NCBI GenBank assembly: GCA_028673005.1
Contig: CM054112.1
Coordinates: 186,756,564 to 186,820,563 of the forward strand
Source of the DNA: Tanypteryx hageni
Lineage: Eukaryota; Arthropoda; Insecta; Odonata; Petaluridae
Reading direction: 5' to 3'
Length of the DNA: 64,000 nt
This document shows positions 1 to 24,500 of the stretch, in pieces. The notes under the pieces are model-generated. The model saw only the letters and a program-made list of their open reading frames with translations, was not told where the DNA came from and did not search any database. Numbering within the stretch: the stretch's first letter is position 1; the number at the start of each line of letters is the position of its first letter. Made by a program: the position numbers and the translations under genes.

Positions 1-1589
<1,589 letters not shown>

Positions 1590-1782
1590 TAATATGTTCT
1601 TGTCAATGAATTTTAATATCTATCAAAATTATTTAAATAGAAATTTTACAAATTGAGTAACTTGAAATTCACTTAGCTGTTCATAATAAGAAAGTGATCT
1701 AAATTGCATTATTTCATGCCATTAACTTGATGTTATTATTACCAAGTTTAAACTTACTGAAAGATGATATGTTTATTATTAG

Positions 1783-11446
<9,664 letters not shown>

Positions 11447-14400
11447 GGCAGTGATCTCTCGCTTGGTCCGGCGCAGTGGTAGCATCACTTAGCAGTCTGC
11501 TAAGTGTTGCTGGGTAGAATGAAATTTTCCACGATGACCTAGGATCTTTGTAAATGAATCTGTGCTAGTTGCAAAAGCCTGGTAGATTAGGGGTTGTCAA
11601 ACTTTGACTTTCATAAAGCTGTGATGAAAAAGCAATCCAAATTTATCACTAACAATTTCATATGCGTTAATTGAAATTTTGATCAGAAAGTCTTGAATGT
11701 CATAATGTTAATGCTTAAAAGTGTTCATACTTAATTTTAATGTATATGGTATCACTGTATCTTTAGGTATCTTCTGAGGTAAGTTCTTCTGTGATCCACT
11801 GAAGCATTTGCAACTTCCATTGCGGCCCATCCTGGCATTTACCTATTTCGTTGTAGCCTGTAGAAAGTTTGTCAACCCCTGTGCTAGTTTTGTTATATTG
11901 TAGTGAGGAAGAAAATAATTACAGATTGCCCAATAAATTCATTCTCAATGTGGAATGTTCACAAGTTTCTTCCTCTTTTGTGTATAACTATTTAACTGTC
12001 CTAATTTGATGATCATGAGTTATTAATTAATTTTCAAGGGAATATTTTTCTTTTTGATTACCAATATAATTTTCTTAGACCATGATTGAGGCCGTTATAA
12101 AATAATTCATAAATTGTCTACCTTTTACATTCAACAGGGAATTATCAAGCTTATCTTAGGGCTGATAAAATTCAAGAACAAGCTCTTTAAAAAAAGTATC
12201 TTTTTAAGTGCTTATTCTTAAAACGATCTATTTATCTCTGTAAAATGAGGATTACCAAAACCTCGGGCAGAATTAAATGTTTTGCAAGAGATCATCCAAT
12301 CAATATTAACTCTACATGTATTGTGCCTTGAAAATAATATGCAGATATTCAAATTTTTTAACATTTAATCTTTTTTAACTTGATCAAGTTAGAATAAAAA
12401 TATGGCAACTTTTGTTTTCACTTGCAACTGGCCTGACCTCATTCTATTTTAGGTTCTAGGACAAGCGAGAGATCAAATCTAGATATACCATGTGGCAGTG
12501 GACATTTGTGAGGTGCTATAGCACTGGGTGACCCAATGAGTTATGTGAAATCTCATTGCTTCCTATGTTTCAGAATCCCTGATTGACTTTCAGGGAGGCT
12601 AGTGTACTTATTTTGTTTTAATGTGAGGGCATTACTTCTATTGGAACATATATATTTTTTTGTCTGTATGTTAATAGGACCATGTGATTTGACCCTGGGC
12701 TGATCGTGTGCATACGATGAAGCTTTTGATGTATAGTTGATGTACTTTTGTAGCCATGATGATCATTTTTGTGTGTGTAATAGAGTTCCAGACTTTTGTA
12801 TTTTTGTGAATGTTCCGTGAGTCAATGATCATGGTCATTAAAAAGTGATTTAGTGTCATCCAACTATTGGTATTTTCAGCATAATTGAGCATTTCACTAG
12901 AATTTTTTTATCAGCCAGGAAGAAATCTACTGAAATGTGTAATGAGTGAAAATGACTTTGCAGGGCATTTTTAAAGAAATATATGTCTACAATTTACAGA
13001 TAGATATATTTGATTACATTGTGCTATTGTATTAGTGTTCCTAGCATACGCTTAATGCTTGCATTTAAGTGCACCATGCAAAAATGCATAAATGCTAATT
13101 TTGTGCTTTGGGATCCTTATACATGCTAAAAAGAGATTAGAATGGATTTCTGTTGGTAGTGTATGCATTAAGAAGTGAGATTGCATAGATATCTTGAACT
13201 GTTGATGCTTTTTCCTGTAATGTGCCATAAAAAAATTTTAAGAGTCATGTATAGCATTATCATAAAAACCAGTGATGCTATTAAATATTATTTTTGTGCA
13301 TGTAAATGAATTTTTTAAATAGCATTGAAAAGGTTTTTAGAACCTGTCATAAGATAGAAATGAATTTATTTCATTTTCTGTATATTTTTTTATATATGAA
13401 GCCTACTTGAATGAACAATATTTAACTTTCATTATTTAGATAGAAGCCTCCCTTTCCTGCATGCATATTTTGATAGTGACTTAGAATGACATTTCCATGC
13501 AGAGCTTGTATAAATTTATGGTTACTGTAGTAATTTTTCTAGGTTGCAATTTTATAAAAAGAATAACAACGAAACTGGACTATTAAAATTCAACTATTGC
13601 ATGATTTTAAAAATCATCGCTACATTTTTGACTGCACACAAACTATAATAAAAGGCATTTGAGACATTAATCGGGATATTCTGATGATAAAAGCAAGTGG
13701 ATTATATAAAGTATTAAATTTTAAATCAATGGTGTGATAAATCCTTTTTTTTCTGTCTACATTTTTAATTTCAGCATTGGCTGGAAAAGACATTATTTTT
13801 TAGAAAAACGATTTTTTAAATAATGTAATAGATATTTCTCTTGAGTACAATGCATCAAATAGTAACTTGCGCAACAATGTATATTTATAAATGTCAAAGT
13901 TGTATAAGTTATGCTTAGTGTAAATCAATAGCAAAAAATTAAATGTGAGTGTATAAATTTCTTTGAAAACAATCTATGTAATAGCAAGTGAATGTTATGC
14001 TGTGTATTTGTGAAAAATATTCGTCATTATTTTGAAGAATAATATTATTTTGTTGTTAAAAGTCTAACGTACAAAATTGAAATGACATAATAATTGATAA
14101 CCTTAAACTGCTTCAAAAATTTTTGTTATATGTACTTATAAAATGTTTAGATATGAACATTTGGAGGACTTCAAATTTTCCTTTTAGAATAGCAGCTGAA
14201 AACTCTTGATATGATGCCATAAACTTGAATTCATGCATGATCTCAATTTCCTATGAGAGCTAAATTATCTGGTTCATTGCTATTTCTAAAACTGGGTTTT
14301 GACAAAATCTTCCTTTGAGGATATTGGCAGTATCAAGAAAGGGTTCAAATTTTGGAGTTTCCTCCTATAACTTGGACAGCGACCATCTTTAAAATGTTAG

Positions 14401-14700
14401 CCATCCTGTAGAAACTAGTATACCTTACCCAGAAGAAGAAAGGGGGTTATGTGAGAATGGCTGATTTATCATGTCCAGAAAGGACAATAAGATAACCTGG
14501 TTTTATAACATGGTAAGGAGCAGCATATGCATTGAAAAAGCAGGGCTTGGATTTGGACTGCAGAACCCAATTATAACATGGGCATTGAGAGACAAAGAAT
14601 GCACATACATGCTATCGGCAATCCAGTAAATATGTACATTTTATAAGGCTGAAACATTTTTTAGGTTTTTTTTATCTATATAAGATATTCAATTCCAAAA
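11447..14700 (+). other. 3' UTR and downstream AT-rich sequence
   Basis: The stretch after the stop has no coding or transposon signal. A polyadenylation signal lies at 11932. Many TGTA-type motifs follow (for example TGTATATT near 13380), so a longer 3' UTR is possible, but the true cleavage site cannot be fixed from sequence alone. Confidence 0.45.
11932..11937 (+). terminator. Candidate polyadenylation signal AATAAA
   Basis: AATAAA lies 486 bases after the stop codon and is followed by a U/GU-rich stretch (CTCTTTTGTGTATAAC near 11974). It is plausible but not unique in the AT-rich downstream sequence. Confidence 0.45.
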
Positions 14701-15094
14701 TTATACAAAAATGAACAGCTAAATATTCCAGAACTTACACCGTATTCTGCATTGTATACCTGTTTTGATCAGTTTATAAAAGAATTTGAATATTTCTTTT
14801 TATCTGACGAGTTAGCATTTCCATCTTGTTGCCATTTTCTTATGTCCTACCATGTTACATTGGACCAATAGTGCCATGTCATGTCCCACTATATATATAG
14901 ATCTCTGATATTATAAGGTGGTGTATGAAGATTTTCTACTGTATGTACGATAAACTAAATTTTAACTTGAAGATTATTGATTCTTAATGAATTATCACCT
15001 GAAAGCACATAAGTTAACCCCTATAAGAAATTATATAGCAGAGGTCCAGGATGAAAAAAAATGTTTGCTAGGTATTGTCTTTCATTTTTATAGA

Positions 15095-15575
15095 AAGACT
15101 AGCTGGAATACCCGGAGTTGTCCAGGACCATTTTATGCCACTGCCAAGTGTATAAAATACGGGATATACTTCAATCATTACTTAAGTTTTATCTATCAGC
15201 ACTGCTTCAGAAGCTTAATGTTTTGCAATTGAAGGTGTTGCGAAGTGTGCTCTGACCCCATCCCAAGTAGAACTTTTTTCTAAATTTATTGAATACACTT
15301 AAAAACAATATTCAAACATTTTATTATGAAATTTCTAAACGAGATTATTCTGACAAATAATTTTATCCACATTAGATGGAAAACTGTATTTATTAAATTA
15401 AGCACCCAATTTTTTTTATTGTCATATAGCCTATGTTACTCAAAGAGTACAATTATATACCTACTAGCTGGAGTACTCTGCATTGTCCGGAACCATTCTT
15501 AGCCACCACCAAGTGTTTAAAATACTGGAAATATACTTCAATCATCGCATAAGTTTTATCTATCAGCATTTATGT
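15095..15575 (+). repeat. Two direct diverged copies of a dispersed repeat
   Basis: A sequence of about 105 bases starting ACTAGCTGGAATACCC at 15095 recurs at about 15463 as ACTAGCTGGAGTACTC. Both contain CCA-x-CCAAGTGT, a TTAAAATAC- or ATAAAATAC-like core, TATACTTCAATCAT and AAGTTTTATCTATCAGCA. The ACTAGCTG(x)xxxCCxG start resembles ends of dispersed arthropod retroelement tails. The family is not identified. Confidence 0.65.
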
Positions 15576-16757
15576 GTTCCATCCGATAATGTAGTTGGCA
15601 TGGCTTCCATCTGATGGTGCTAACATTTGTTGTAGTCTCATGCACAGTGCGATTATAATACAGCACCCCTCCCCCCCCTCAAATCTTCTATTGCCATATA
15701 GCATATGTTACCTGCTGGGTAAAATTATATATCTATGTGAAGTGTCATGACAATATCTTCTAAGGTCTGGATTTGTATAGTGGAAAAGAAGAAGATATAT
15801 TAACCTCAGTTAATACACACAGAGCTTTTCATAATTTTGCAAAATTCTACAGCTGGATGAATTTTTGCAGGAATATCATTTTCATTTTGCTCGAAAGTAT
15901 AATGGAGTCTCACTATTAAGTTTTTACTCCATGGTGAAATTAGGTTCATTGTATTTCAGTTTTTAAAATATGGGACACTCTCTTAATTGTTTAGTATGGC
16001 AGTGGTTGGAAGTTCTCAAGTTTATGCTTAAGCAACTGAAAAAATTGGAAGAGTTAATAATCGGGACTAAACACAATACATATATGTAAAATATATTATA
16101 CATGCACAATACAGGCTTTATTGGGGAATGGGATTAGGCAATAAGTAAAGGACAATGCTGTATAACAGGCAGTATGACAACCTATTATGCCGTTAATAAT
16201 TATTTTGTGTAAACATTTTTGCTAATACATTAGGTTCAGTAAGTCATTTGCCAATGTGACAGTGGCAAATTTAAAGCAATTCTCGCCTTTGATACATTCT
16301 CAAACATATTCTGTAAAAAAATTCTCAATTTGGTGCTATAAATTAGGTCCTATGGAAAATGGGAAGAAAGACTGAAAATGGCAGAGATATGACAGATGGT
16401 GGGCTATTAGCAGTGCTGGGCAATAAGGGGATATTGGATATCACCTACAATTTGGGTTTCCAGATGCTCCCCTGATTTGTAATGATGCAATACAATGAAA
16501 ACGTTAAAAAATATTGGCACAAGAGGAGATTGCCATTGATTCAAGGACATGTAAATACACCTTAATAAGTTATGAGAAACTTTTCTTGTGATATAATGTA
16601 AGAATTGGAGAATGAAGGGAAATTTTTTTGTACAAGTCCTTATTTATTACGATAAATTTAAAAGGCACATTACAGAATTCTTCCATTACTATTTATACAT
16701 GAATGTCTTACAAGGTATAAAATCATTGACATTAAAATTTAATGAATCCTAGATATA
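15576..16757. other. AT-rich spacer
   Basis: No gene, element end or structured repeat is recognised between the 15-kb repeat pair and the possible MITE at 16758, apart from a C-rich run near 15668. Confidence 0.5.
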
Positions 16758-16994
16758 GGGCAGGTTTGATGGCGGTGCCAATGGTGTGACTGCACAGGGC
16801 CCCATGGTTACAGAGGCACCACGCTCTAAAAAATATTTGCTGTATTTACAAAGTACATGAATAAAAAATTGGAAAAATATAGAATGCAGTTATAGTGAGA
16901 GACTAGACTTTGCAATTAAAAATTTTTTACTCCTGCAAGGACCTACATGCACACTTTGCACTGGGTCTCGTGATTTTCCTAGCCAGCTCTGCCT
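16758..16994. repeat. Possible small MITE
   Basis: The left edge GGCAGGTTTGATGGC and the reverse complement of the right edge GGCAGAGCTGGCTAG share a short inverted start, and both contain CA(C/G)TGCA(C/A)A-like and GGGCC/GGGTC blocks known from hAT-type MITEs. The segment is richer in G+C than its flanks. No clear target-site duplication was found. Confidence 0.3.
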
Positions 16995-17479
16995 AGACAT
17001 TCTGTAATTATGGTAATAAATACACCATGATACCAGTATAGCATGAAGAATTGCATTATATTTAAACCAGAATGAGGTTGTACCATTAATCCAACATTGA
17101 AAATTTAAAAAAATACGTCTGGGCTAATTAGGAACGATTTAATCAGGGGCTTAACTTGGGGGATGGGGGACCTACAAAAAATGCTTCGAAGACTCAATAG
17201 AATGAACAAGAAATCAAAGAATATTCACAAAAATTTATCGAACAACGCCTTTGTGACAAACTTCGCTCACCATAAACAAACACTGTTTTGAAAGATGAAA
17301 TTGAAAACTTTAGGGACACCTAGGTGGTATTAGATTTAATAACAATTAACTTGGGAAGGGTACACTGGGGCACTGAATACCCCACGGATTTATATTTTGC
17401 GCGTGAGAGATGGCTATGCATATTAACTTATCACTTTTAGAGTTCTTTTAGGGTCACTTAAAAATTATGTTGAGAATTT

Positions 17480-17860
17480 TTACTTTCTCATAAACGTAGT
17501 ATATTGAGAAAATATTGTTATCGTGAAAAAATCGACTTCGAGATTTTGATGTAAATACACGTTTTAGGTGTCCCCGAGTCCATAAAAGTGGTTTTCGCCA
17601 TGTCGTCTGTTCGCCGATCTAGGGCCCAAACGCGTACATGAAATCGAATGATATTTCGTATTTGTGCAATATATCATCTTTTGCAGACCCTTTTTCATAA
17701 AAATTATATTGAGCAAAAATTAACGGTAGTTTATTCTTGGCGATTTTTAGAAAACTTTTATTTACTCAAAAACGGCTACAGAGAATTTGATTAAAATCAA
17801 TCCAATTGTAGAGTCTGATGTCACAAATAATACTACGTAAGCCATATATCTCTTGAAATC
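17480..17860 (+). repeat. Dispersed repeat related to the 24.8-kb family
   Basis: It begins TTTTTACTTTCTCATAAACG and shares TATTGTT(a)TC(g)TGAAAAAATC and AAATACACGTTTT with the repeat at 24806. Its second half (TATCATCTTTTGCAGACC, then GTTTATTCTTGGCGAT and TTTACTCAAAAACGGCTAC) is repeated in diverged form at 19080-19230 and, inverted, at 31484-31616. Confidence 0.6.
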
Positions 17861-18005
17861 ACTATATGGCGTCCAGTGGCATTACAATGTACGCTAAGCT
17901 ACCTTACCCAATCCCTATGACGTCACACCTCCGCCGCGATCCACTAAAAATCTTATTACAGCCTAAACGGTTAAACTGAATCGAATTATATCTCATATTT
18001 GAGAA

Positions 18006-19038
18006 CGGGCGGATTTATCATTAGGCGCATGAGGCGCTAGCTGGGAGCCTCGTCCAAAGGAGGGCCTCAATGTAGATTGTGCTGAAGAATCCTCAAGAAA
18101 TTGCTGTTCTTTCAAAGTCTTATGATTTTTTACAGTCTCTTAGGAGATGCACACCCTAGGAACGCTCTTCTTGTGTCGCCAGATGGGTTCCTCCTCAGCC
18201 AGGAAGTGTCCTTTTTCTTTTAAGCCGTTGTTTATGGTTCTCAGATGGGAACAAAAGACTGGAGTTGTGTATGGAAGCACCATTCTGCGACCTGACCAAC
18301 CCCAATAACTCTTGCGGGTCAAGGGCCATTTTTAGTCGTTAATTTATAATTCAGCAGATAGAAGATTCCTGAGAAACAATGTCACAGTAACAAAACAGAT
18401 TGAAAAAATTCTGAACGAAGGTCTCAAAACAATGACAAGATGTATATGTAGAGCTATTAGTTACATTTACAATAGTCTGATAAAATTTTGTATATAAAAT
18501 TACGCATGCCCCCTTCTCTGAACCTCCCTAGGTAACAAAATATCTGTGTACAATAATCGCATTCAATATACGTCGTGAACGAATTTTTTATATTGGTAAA
18601 TAATAAATACTTGCAACAAATTTTGGATAATGTGTCATAATGAAGAATGTATTTAAAAATAAACAAATATCTATATGTAATGTAATTTAACTTTTAATGT
18701 GTAATGTAAAAACGACTTTCTATGGTAACTTCTGTGCGTATTTCTTATCGCAATTGATGCCGCTACCACTTATGTTTCTAAATTTCTTTAGCCACAATGT
18801 GCCTATATACGCCTTTATGTAATTTTATAGCAATTGATTATTTATTTTCGAGTGTTAATGTATTTTTTACTCTAATGGAATGAATGTTATTTTTAAAATG
18901 GTATATATTTTATTTACTCTATATTAAATATTCGAAAACAACGTGTATTTTGTCGTATTTTTTACCATGAATACTTTTTTGGAGGGGGCCTCGAATTAAT
19001 CTTTGCGCCTCGGGCCTCTAACAGCCCAAATCCGCCCG
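18006..19038. mobile_element. Non-autonomous hAT element with 8-bp target duplication
   Basis: The target duplication TTTGAGAA occurs at 17998-18005 and 19039-19046. The terminal inverted repeats are CGGGCGGATTTATCA on the left and CGGGCGGATTTGGGC on the reverse strand of the right end, both followed by a GGCGC-type block (gcatgaggcgc and gaggcgc). An 8-bp duplication is diagnostic of hAT. The 1,033-bp interior is AT-rich with no transposase. Confidence 0.85.
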
Positions 19039-19739
19039 TTTGAGAATAATATCATTCATAATAGACACTCTGAAGAGATGAACGATATTTCGCAACAATT
19101 AAGGGTACTTTATTCTTGGATATTCTGAAACAAAATTCGATTTATTCAAAAATGGCTATCAGGATTTTGATTAAATCCATCCAATCGTACAGCCTGATGT
19201 CATAAATAATACTTACCCTATGTCCCAAAAAATTACCAAATATTGACCAGTGAAATTAAAATATACACTAAACTACAGTTAACTTTGATTTATAAACGTT
19301 TTTCTTTTATAAACGTACACAGTCGACCAACCGTATATGAGAAAGTTTGTGAATGTATAGTGCGCCGTTTATTTTGTCATAAGTCTTTTTTGTGCTTTCT
19401 GCAGCGTCTTTGGGGGAATACCCCAGTGTACCGGAATCGTGTTTTTTTTCGAACCTGTTTCAGTGAACTTTATTATTCACTGTAATTTCCAAGTCCGACG
19501 AAAACTATAACTCCACCATTCAGATTAGTACAAAATGCAACACTGAAACACGTTTCGGATACCGATATAGCTGTTTACCTCTCGTAGTGGATAATGTATT
19601 TTTTATTTTAAATAAATATTGTCTTTATGATAGTAAAAAATGTTTATAAACAAATTTCAGCAAAAACTGTTAATGTCACACTTTGATATGTGGGTCCCCG
19701 GAAAGGATGGTTGAATAGGCAAACCCACACAGCAATTGT

Positions 19740-20230
19740 CGTTTAAATTTGTTTCCCAGATAATAAACTCGAAGGAATTATTGAAAGCAAGCAAACTTAC
19801 AGTTGTTGGAACATTGAGAAGAAACAAAAGAGAGATTCCTGCAGATATGATTTTACTAAAGGGACGCCCAACTGAAACAAGTATTTTTGCTTTCGACAGA
19901 CTTCACATGTAGACATGTTTGATCAACTCTGTCGTGCTTACAGTACCTTAAGAAAAACTAGCTATCTTTTTTGGGTTGTTAAATGCTGCAGCTATCAATG
20001 CATTTGTTATTTTGTCACACAATAATGGCATGAAAGGCAAATCTAAGCTGACTAGACATTCTTTCTGGATGAACTTGGGAGAAGCTATGATCAGGCCCCA
20101 GCTCCAAGAACACCTCCAAATTACAACTTTGAAAACTTCCCTCCGTAAGTCCATATCTTCACAGCTTCGACTGCTAGAAGCTTCAACGAATACTGCAATC
20201 GATTTGGAGTCAAGTAGTGGAAGATGCTAG
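19740..20230 (+). pseudogene. piggyBac-family transposase remnant
   Basis: Across two frames this reads TVVGTLRRNKREIPADMILL, KGRPTETSIFAFDR and, after a gap, LNAAAINAFVIL and KLTRHSFWMNLGEAMIRPQL. This order matches the C-terminal half of the piggyBac DDE domain, where a GT-RRN-R-IP block precedes the N-x-Asn-A-(Y/F)VI block. The GVDxxDxL region with the third catalytic Asp is only partly recognisable (an MFDQLCRAYS-like segment). Stops and frameshifts make it non-functional. A second remnant of the family lies at 31666-31995. Confidence 0.75.
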
Positions 20231-20493
20231 CTAAGCGACCTCAGCAAGGACTGCAAAACTACAGCATACTTCAAGAGATGCCAGGAGTTTACTTACCGGA
20301 GTTATTCGGATATAATTTGCAACAAAGGTTTTAATAATTTCAAAAACTGTTTCTTTTCACTTTTTTTTTATAAATTAATAAATAAACACATTTATTTGGT
20401 AAGTTAATGAATAAATGTTTTCTTCATGGGGCACTCAGTCCCCCAGTGTAACTGAATAAGGTGCCAAAACCTGGTATACCTTATCAGGGTTAA

Positions 20494-21069
20494 ATACAGA
20501 CTGGCATCAATGCAGATTTGATGATATATTTGATATTGCCAGTAACTGTGTCATCAAATGAAAGATCTTTTCCAAAATTAAAGTTAATAAAAAATATCTA
20601 CGCACATGTACGCCAAGAAGTAAATTCAAGTATTTATCACTAATTTTCAGTAAAAAAGTAAGAAGCATGCAAAATGAAAACTGATGAGTTGATAGGAATT
20701 TACATAATTGAAATGCCGAAAATAATGACGTAAAAATAATTTTACGATTTTCTTACATAGGTGGGGTCCCCAAAATTTTTACTTGCATATGGGTACCAAT
20801 ATCGTAGTTAGGCCCCTGGATTAAATGTATTTGAAACGCTAATAATGTCACAGTGTAAGAATATGCAAACAAGCTGACAGTAGTTCATTAGTTTCATACT
20901 TTATAATTATGCAAATAATGAGCACATGATAATCTTACTTGAAGTTTTCTACGTTTTAGAATCCTATCACATAGTCAGAAATAGTCCACTTCTGCGATTC
21001 CTCTATTAACTTATTTCATTCGAGCCGCCAATTCCAAATTCGCAAAATAATTCTCATTTAATGTCCTCG
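20494..21069. other. Intergenic spacer upstream of the DELE1-like gene
   Basis: AT-rich sequence between the piggyBac-type element and the putative promoter. No coding or repeat structure is recognised. Confidence 0.5.
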
Positions 21070-21235
21070 TGATGCAATCACGAGATACGAACATATGGTA
21101 ACATACTTGGCTACGTTCGCCACTTAGTCGGAGGAGGTGCTGATGTCGGCAATGCGTGCTGATATTTGGTGTTATTGTTTTCAGTGTGATATTTATCTAT
21201 AACATTTTGCGAATGTGGAACAGTTAAAGTTTTGG
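21061..21235 (+). promoter_or_regulatory. Putative promoter and untranslated first exon of the DELE1-like gene
   Basis: CpGs rise here relative to the flanks (CTACGTTCGCCACTTAGTCG) and a good donor TTTTG|GTGAGTTC follows at 21235. A palindrome CTCGTGAT-GCA-ATCACGAG spans 21066-21084 and contains TGATGCAATCA at 21070-21080, which matches the C/EBP-ATF composite site bound by ATF4-type factors. The transcription start is not determined. If translation starts at 21550, this would be upstream promoter or a 5' UTR exon. Confidence 0.35.
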
Positions 21236-21549
21236 TGAGTTCTTTGTTTACAAGTGGTTATATCGGTGTTTCCATTGATTTTGCAATGATATGTTGTTAT
21301 TATTTGATAAGGAATTTTTAATTTTTTTATAGAAGTTTTGGCTCGGCCAAAATATCGCCAAGGTCTGCCAAAACGCCTTACTTGACTTAAATACTGTTAA
21401 TATTATAACTTGATAATAAACCCATAATTTAAAGGGTCATTATTATTGAAGACTAGTTCGAGTGACAACGACAAGCATTTGTTTCATAGAAAGTTGATCA
21501 AGCAACGGTGATAAATTTGAAGCACTTGATATTGAGGATTTCCACAAGA

Positions 21550-21571
21550 ATGTGGAAGTGCTTTAATCGAG
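21550..21571 (+). CDS. DELE1: DELE1-like gene, coding exon 1
   Basis: ATG at 21550 followed by seven codons and a donor CGAG|GTGAGC. Joined to 21888 it reads [15 protein letters not shown] without interruption. The upstream in-frame stop at 21487 supports this start. Confidence 0.7.
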
Positions 21572-24500
21572 GTGAGCGCAATTTTAGAAATATTTTGCAT
21601 TCTATGATAGACTTTTGTGGCAAGTTCATGTACAGGCTAGTAAAGAAGCTTAAGAAAGCAAAGGCTTCGCTGTTATGTACACGATTAGTAAATGTTTGCT
21701 TTCCATTGCCCTCAGGTTTTCCGAATTGGAATATCAAATGTTAGCCCAAGTATTTTCTAAGCGAATGTTGAATCTTTCGCTAATCGATTTATTACGAACT
21801 TTTACTCTATTCATTTTACAATTGCTTAATGTAAAGGAATTGATGCTAAATTTTGATTAGTGATGTTTTTATAAATTTCTTTTGCAGGAGCGTGGAGTAG
21901 TGCCAATGTATTGAAAGTTGATCAATCTAATGGAGCTTTTATCGTTACCTCCTTGGTTAACAAAGATCTTGATGATTTAGCACCTCTTTCAAATTCTAAA
22001 AGTAAATGCTCACATTGTGTTAGTGAAAGTCTAGGAAATAATTCCTCCACAGCACAGCACAAATCTCATAAGTATCCAATCCTTACACGAAAATCAGATG
22101 AAAATGTGTTAGAAGAAAGTACAACTCAGCCATGCAAAATTTCTTCACTTCCAACCTATTATACATGTCAGCATGAGAACAGCAATCCATTGCTCACTGC
22201 TCCAGAATCACATGTTTCTGCAAAGGTTGATGGTTGCAGTGCCACAGTTCATAAGTGCGAAAAAATATCAAGAAGCTTAACTTTGTATTCCTGTAAATCA
22301 TGCCATCAAGCTGTGGGGAAGTGCTTGTGCTCTGCTAAACCATCTTTGCCATTCTGGCTGTCAAAGAAATTGGGTGCCAAAAGTCATGTTGACATTGCTT
22401 TATCAACTACTTCAGTTCCTAGTACACTCCTCAAAAATTCAAATTTCAAACATTTGTCATCAGAAAGCAGTTCTCCAAATTTGGGATTGTTGGAGAAAAA
22501 TAAGCATTCTTCATTAATTTCAACCAAACTAGATTTATCTTTACCCATAGTTGTTGAAGCATCATCACCTTCGCAGTTGTCAGTTTTATATTGTAATCAC
22601 TCTGTTGAAGAAAAGAAAGAGTCGGATCTTCCAATAAATCACACACATTCCTCATTGACTGAATCACGATCTCATGGAAAGTCTTCCTTCTGTTTGCTCA
22701 GATTGCCCTTTATGAGTTGTAACCTTGCTGGCTTCAAAGGCTTAACTAGGTTTTCTGCTTGCTGGCTGGATAAAAGCAGAAATGAATTTGATAGGGATGG
22801 CAACAAGAATCAAGGAGGTGATGGTCAGGGTGAGAGCAAAGAAACGAAAGAGGATGCATGGAGACATTACCAAATTCACCAGTCCTTACTTGGAGCCATT
22901 GGCTGGGTAAGTTGAGATTATTCATGCAAGTTTTTTTGACTAGCTGTTCCATTTCATGTATCAATATGTTGCCCAAGTTAAAATTTTTCATAAATATTTT
23001 TCCAACTTGTTTTTCCATTAATTTCTTCCATCCTTTCAGTCTTCAGCTCTTTTGCTTGGTTGGTTCCTGGCACAGTGTCGCATTTGGCATTTATGTGGAG
23101 AGGGACACAGTGAAAAACGGAAGAAAGAAGGTGAAAGGAGAAGATGCATTGCTGGAATGATTGCCAGGCTCCTATTTTCTTGGAAACATGATACGTGCCT
23201 GCCTCTAAAAGATCTCCTGAGTGAGCTTAAGGAGAGGAACCAAAGGAAAAAGGAAAATTTCACCTCTGCAGACGAAGATAAAATCAGAGTTGAATCATGT
23301 AAATAATTTTTATATTCATGTTATGCATTTTCTAATGTGATTTTGAAAGATTGTGAGACCCATTGCTTTTAGCAGTGGGTGCAATTTTTTTGTTTCTCTA
23401 GCTCTAAAAATATTTTTCATTCTCTCTTTATTGATTATTTTCAGGCAATGGTGGTTCAGAAGAATACTTTTCGGACACAGCGTTACAAACTGATGGTCTG
23501 AAAGAAGAAGGATTCTTGATTGATGATGGTGTGCTTTGCAGAAGATCTGATAATGTTCTTGAATTTTCCAATAAACACTCAAAGAAAGAAATTTCCTCGA
23601 TTAGTAAAGTAAATGAAAAAAATGTAATTCCCATGCCATGGCATGAAGATTCACAAGAGAAATTACCATTTGGACCTATTACGCTTGAAGAGGTAGGTGT
23701 ACTTCCTTCATTTTTGAACCCAGTTTGGTGTAAACTAAATATTGTTACGAGGCAGCAATTTGATCTAGGAATCTTTTCCATGCAGAAATTTAATCAAATG
23801 TTTGTCATTACTCGATACATATATTGTGCTTTTACAGGCTATTAAGGAAGCAGAAAGGGGTCTAGAGGAGGCACAAGCAGAGGTACTACTTCTGCTTGCC
23901 TTAGAAAAATTGGAAGAGGGTGAAAATTCTAGTCATCCTGGGCCATCACCTGTTGAACTTTTAGACTCTGCTGCATGTCTTGGTAGTGCTGCTGCAGCAT
24001 TTAATCTGGGCATTTGCTATGAAATGGGTGTTGGTGGAGTAGCCAAGGATTTGACTTGGGTTTGTTTGATATTTTTAAACCTGATTCACTAGTATACCTA
24101 GTTATACTCAACATCTTGAAGTACTGGTAGAAACATTTTAGGTCAAGTCTTACTCATTTACAAGCCTTGTATATAGGATCTGTCAATATTTTGCAAAACT
24201 AATCAATTTACACTTGTGATTCAAGCCATTTTTACTAAGATTAACTACAATTTAAGGTGTTTTATCTCATTTTTGTTTAAAAAAGCCATAAATATAAATT
24301 TGGTATATGGTTATCTAGCACAATTTTTGAAAGTATCATATCTTCAGAGGCTAGATAAGAAAAATTAATTGATGTGAATTTGTTTACTAGACTTAAAGGA
24401 ACCAATACATAGAAGTAAAAAATAGTACAAGCTATTAAGAGAAACATAACAAAAACATTTTAGAAGGTTGGTCATAGAAGAGTTAAACATTCCTTTCAGA

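Larger units (their letters stand above)
17350..20489 (+). mobile_element. piggyBac-type element with internal hAT insertion
   Basis: TTAA lies at 17346-17349 and 20490-20493. Near both ends is an inverted block: GGGTACACTGGGGCACTGAA at about 17358 and, on the reverse strand, GTTACACTGGGGGACTGAGT from about 20452. The right end read inward starts CCCTGATAAGG, fitting the CCY start of piggyBac ends. The left end is less typical. A third related block (GGGGAATACCCCAGTGTACC) lies at 19413. A piggyBac transposase remnant sits at 19740-20230 and an 8-bp-duplication hAT element at 18006-19038. Exact limits are tentative. Confidence 0.5.

Noticed and set aside
16483..16491. TGATGCAAT motif (also 27020-27028 and 56911-56919)
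   Set aside because: Isolated 9-mers in AT-rich spacer or intron are expected by chance at this frequency and have no promoter context.
22446..23018. Minus-strand open frames over DELE1-like exons 2 and 3
   Set aside because: They are antisense shadows of the spliced + strand gene.
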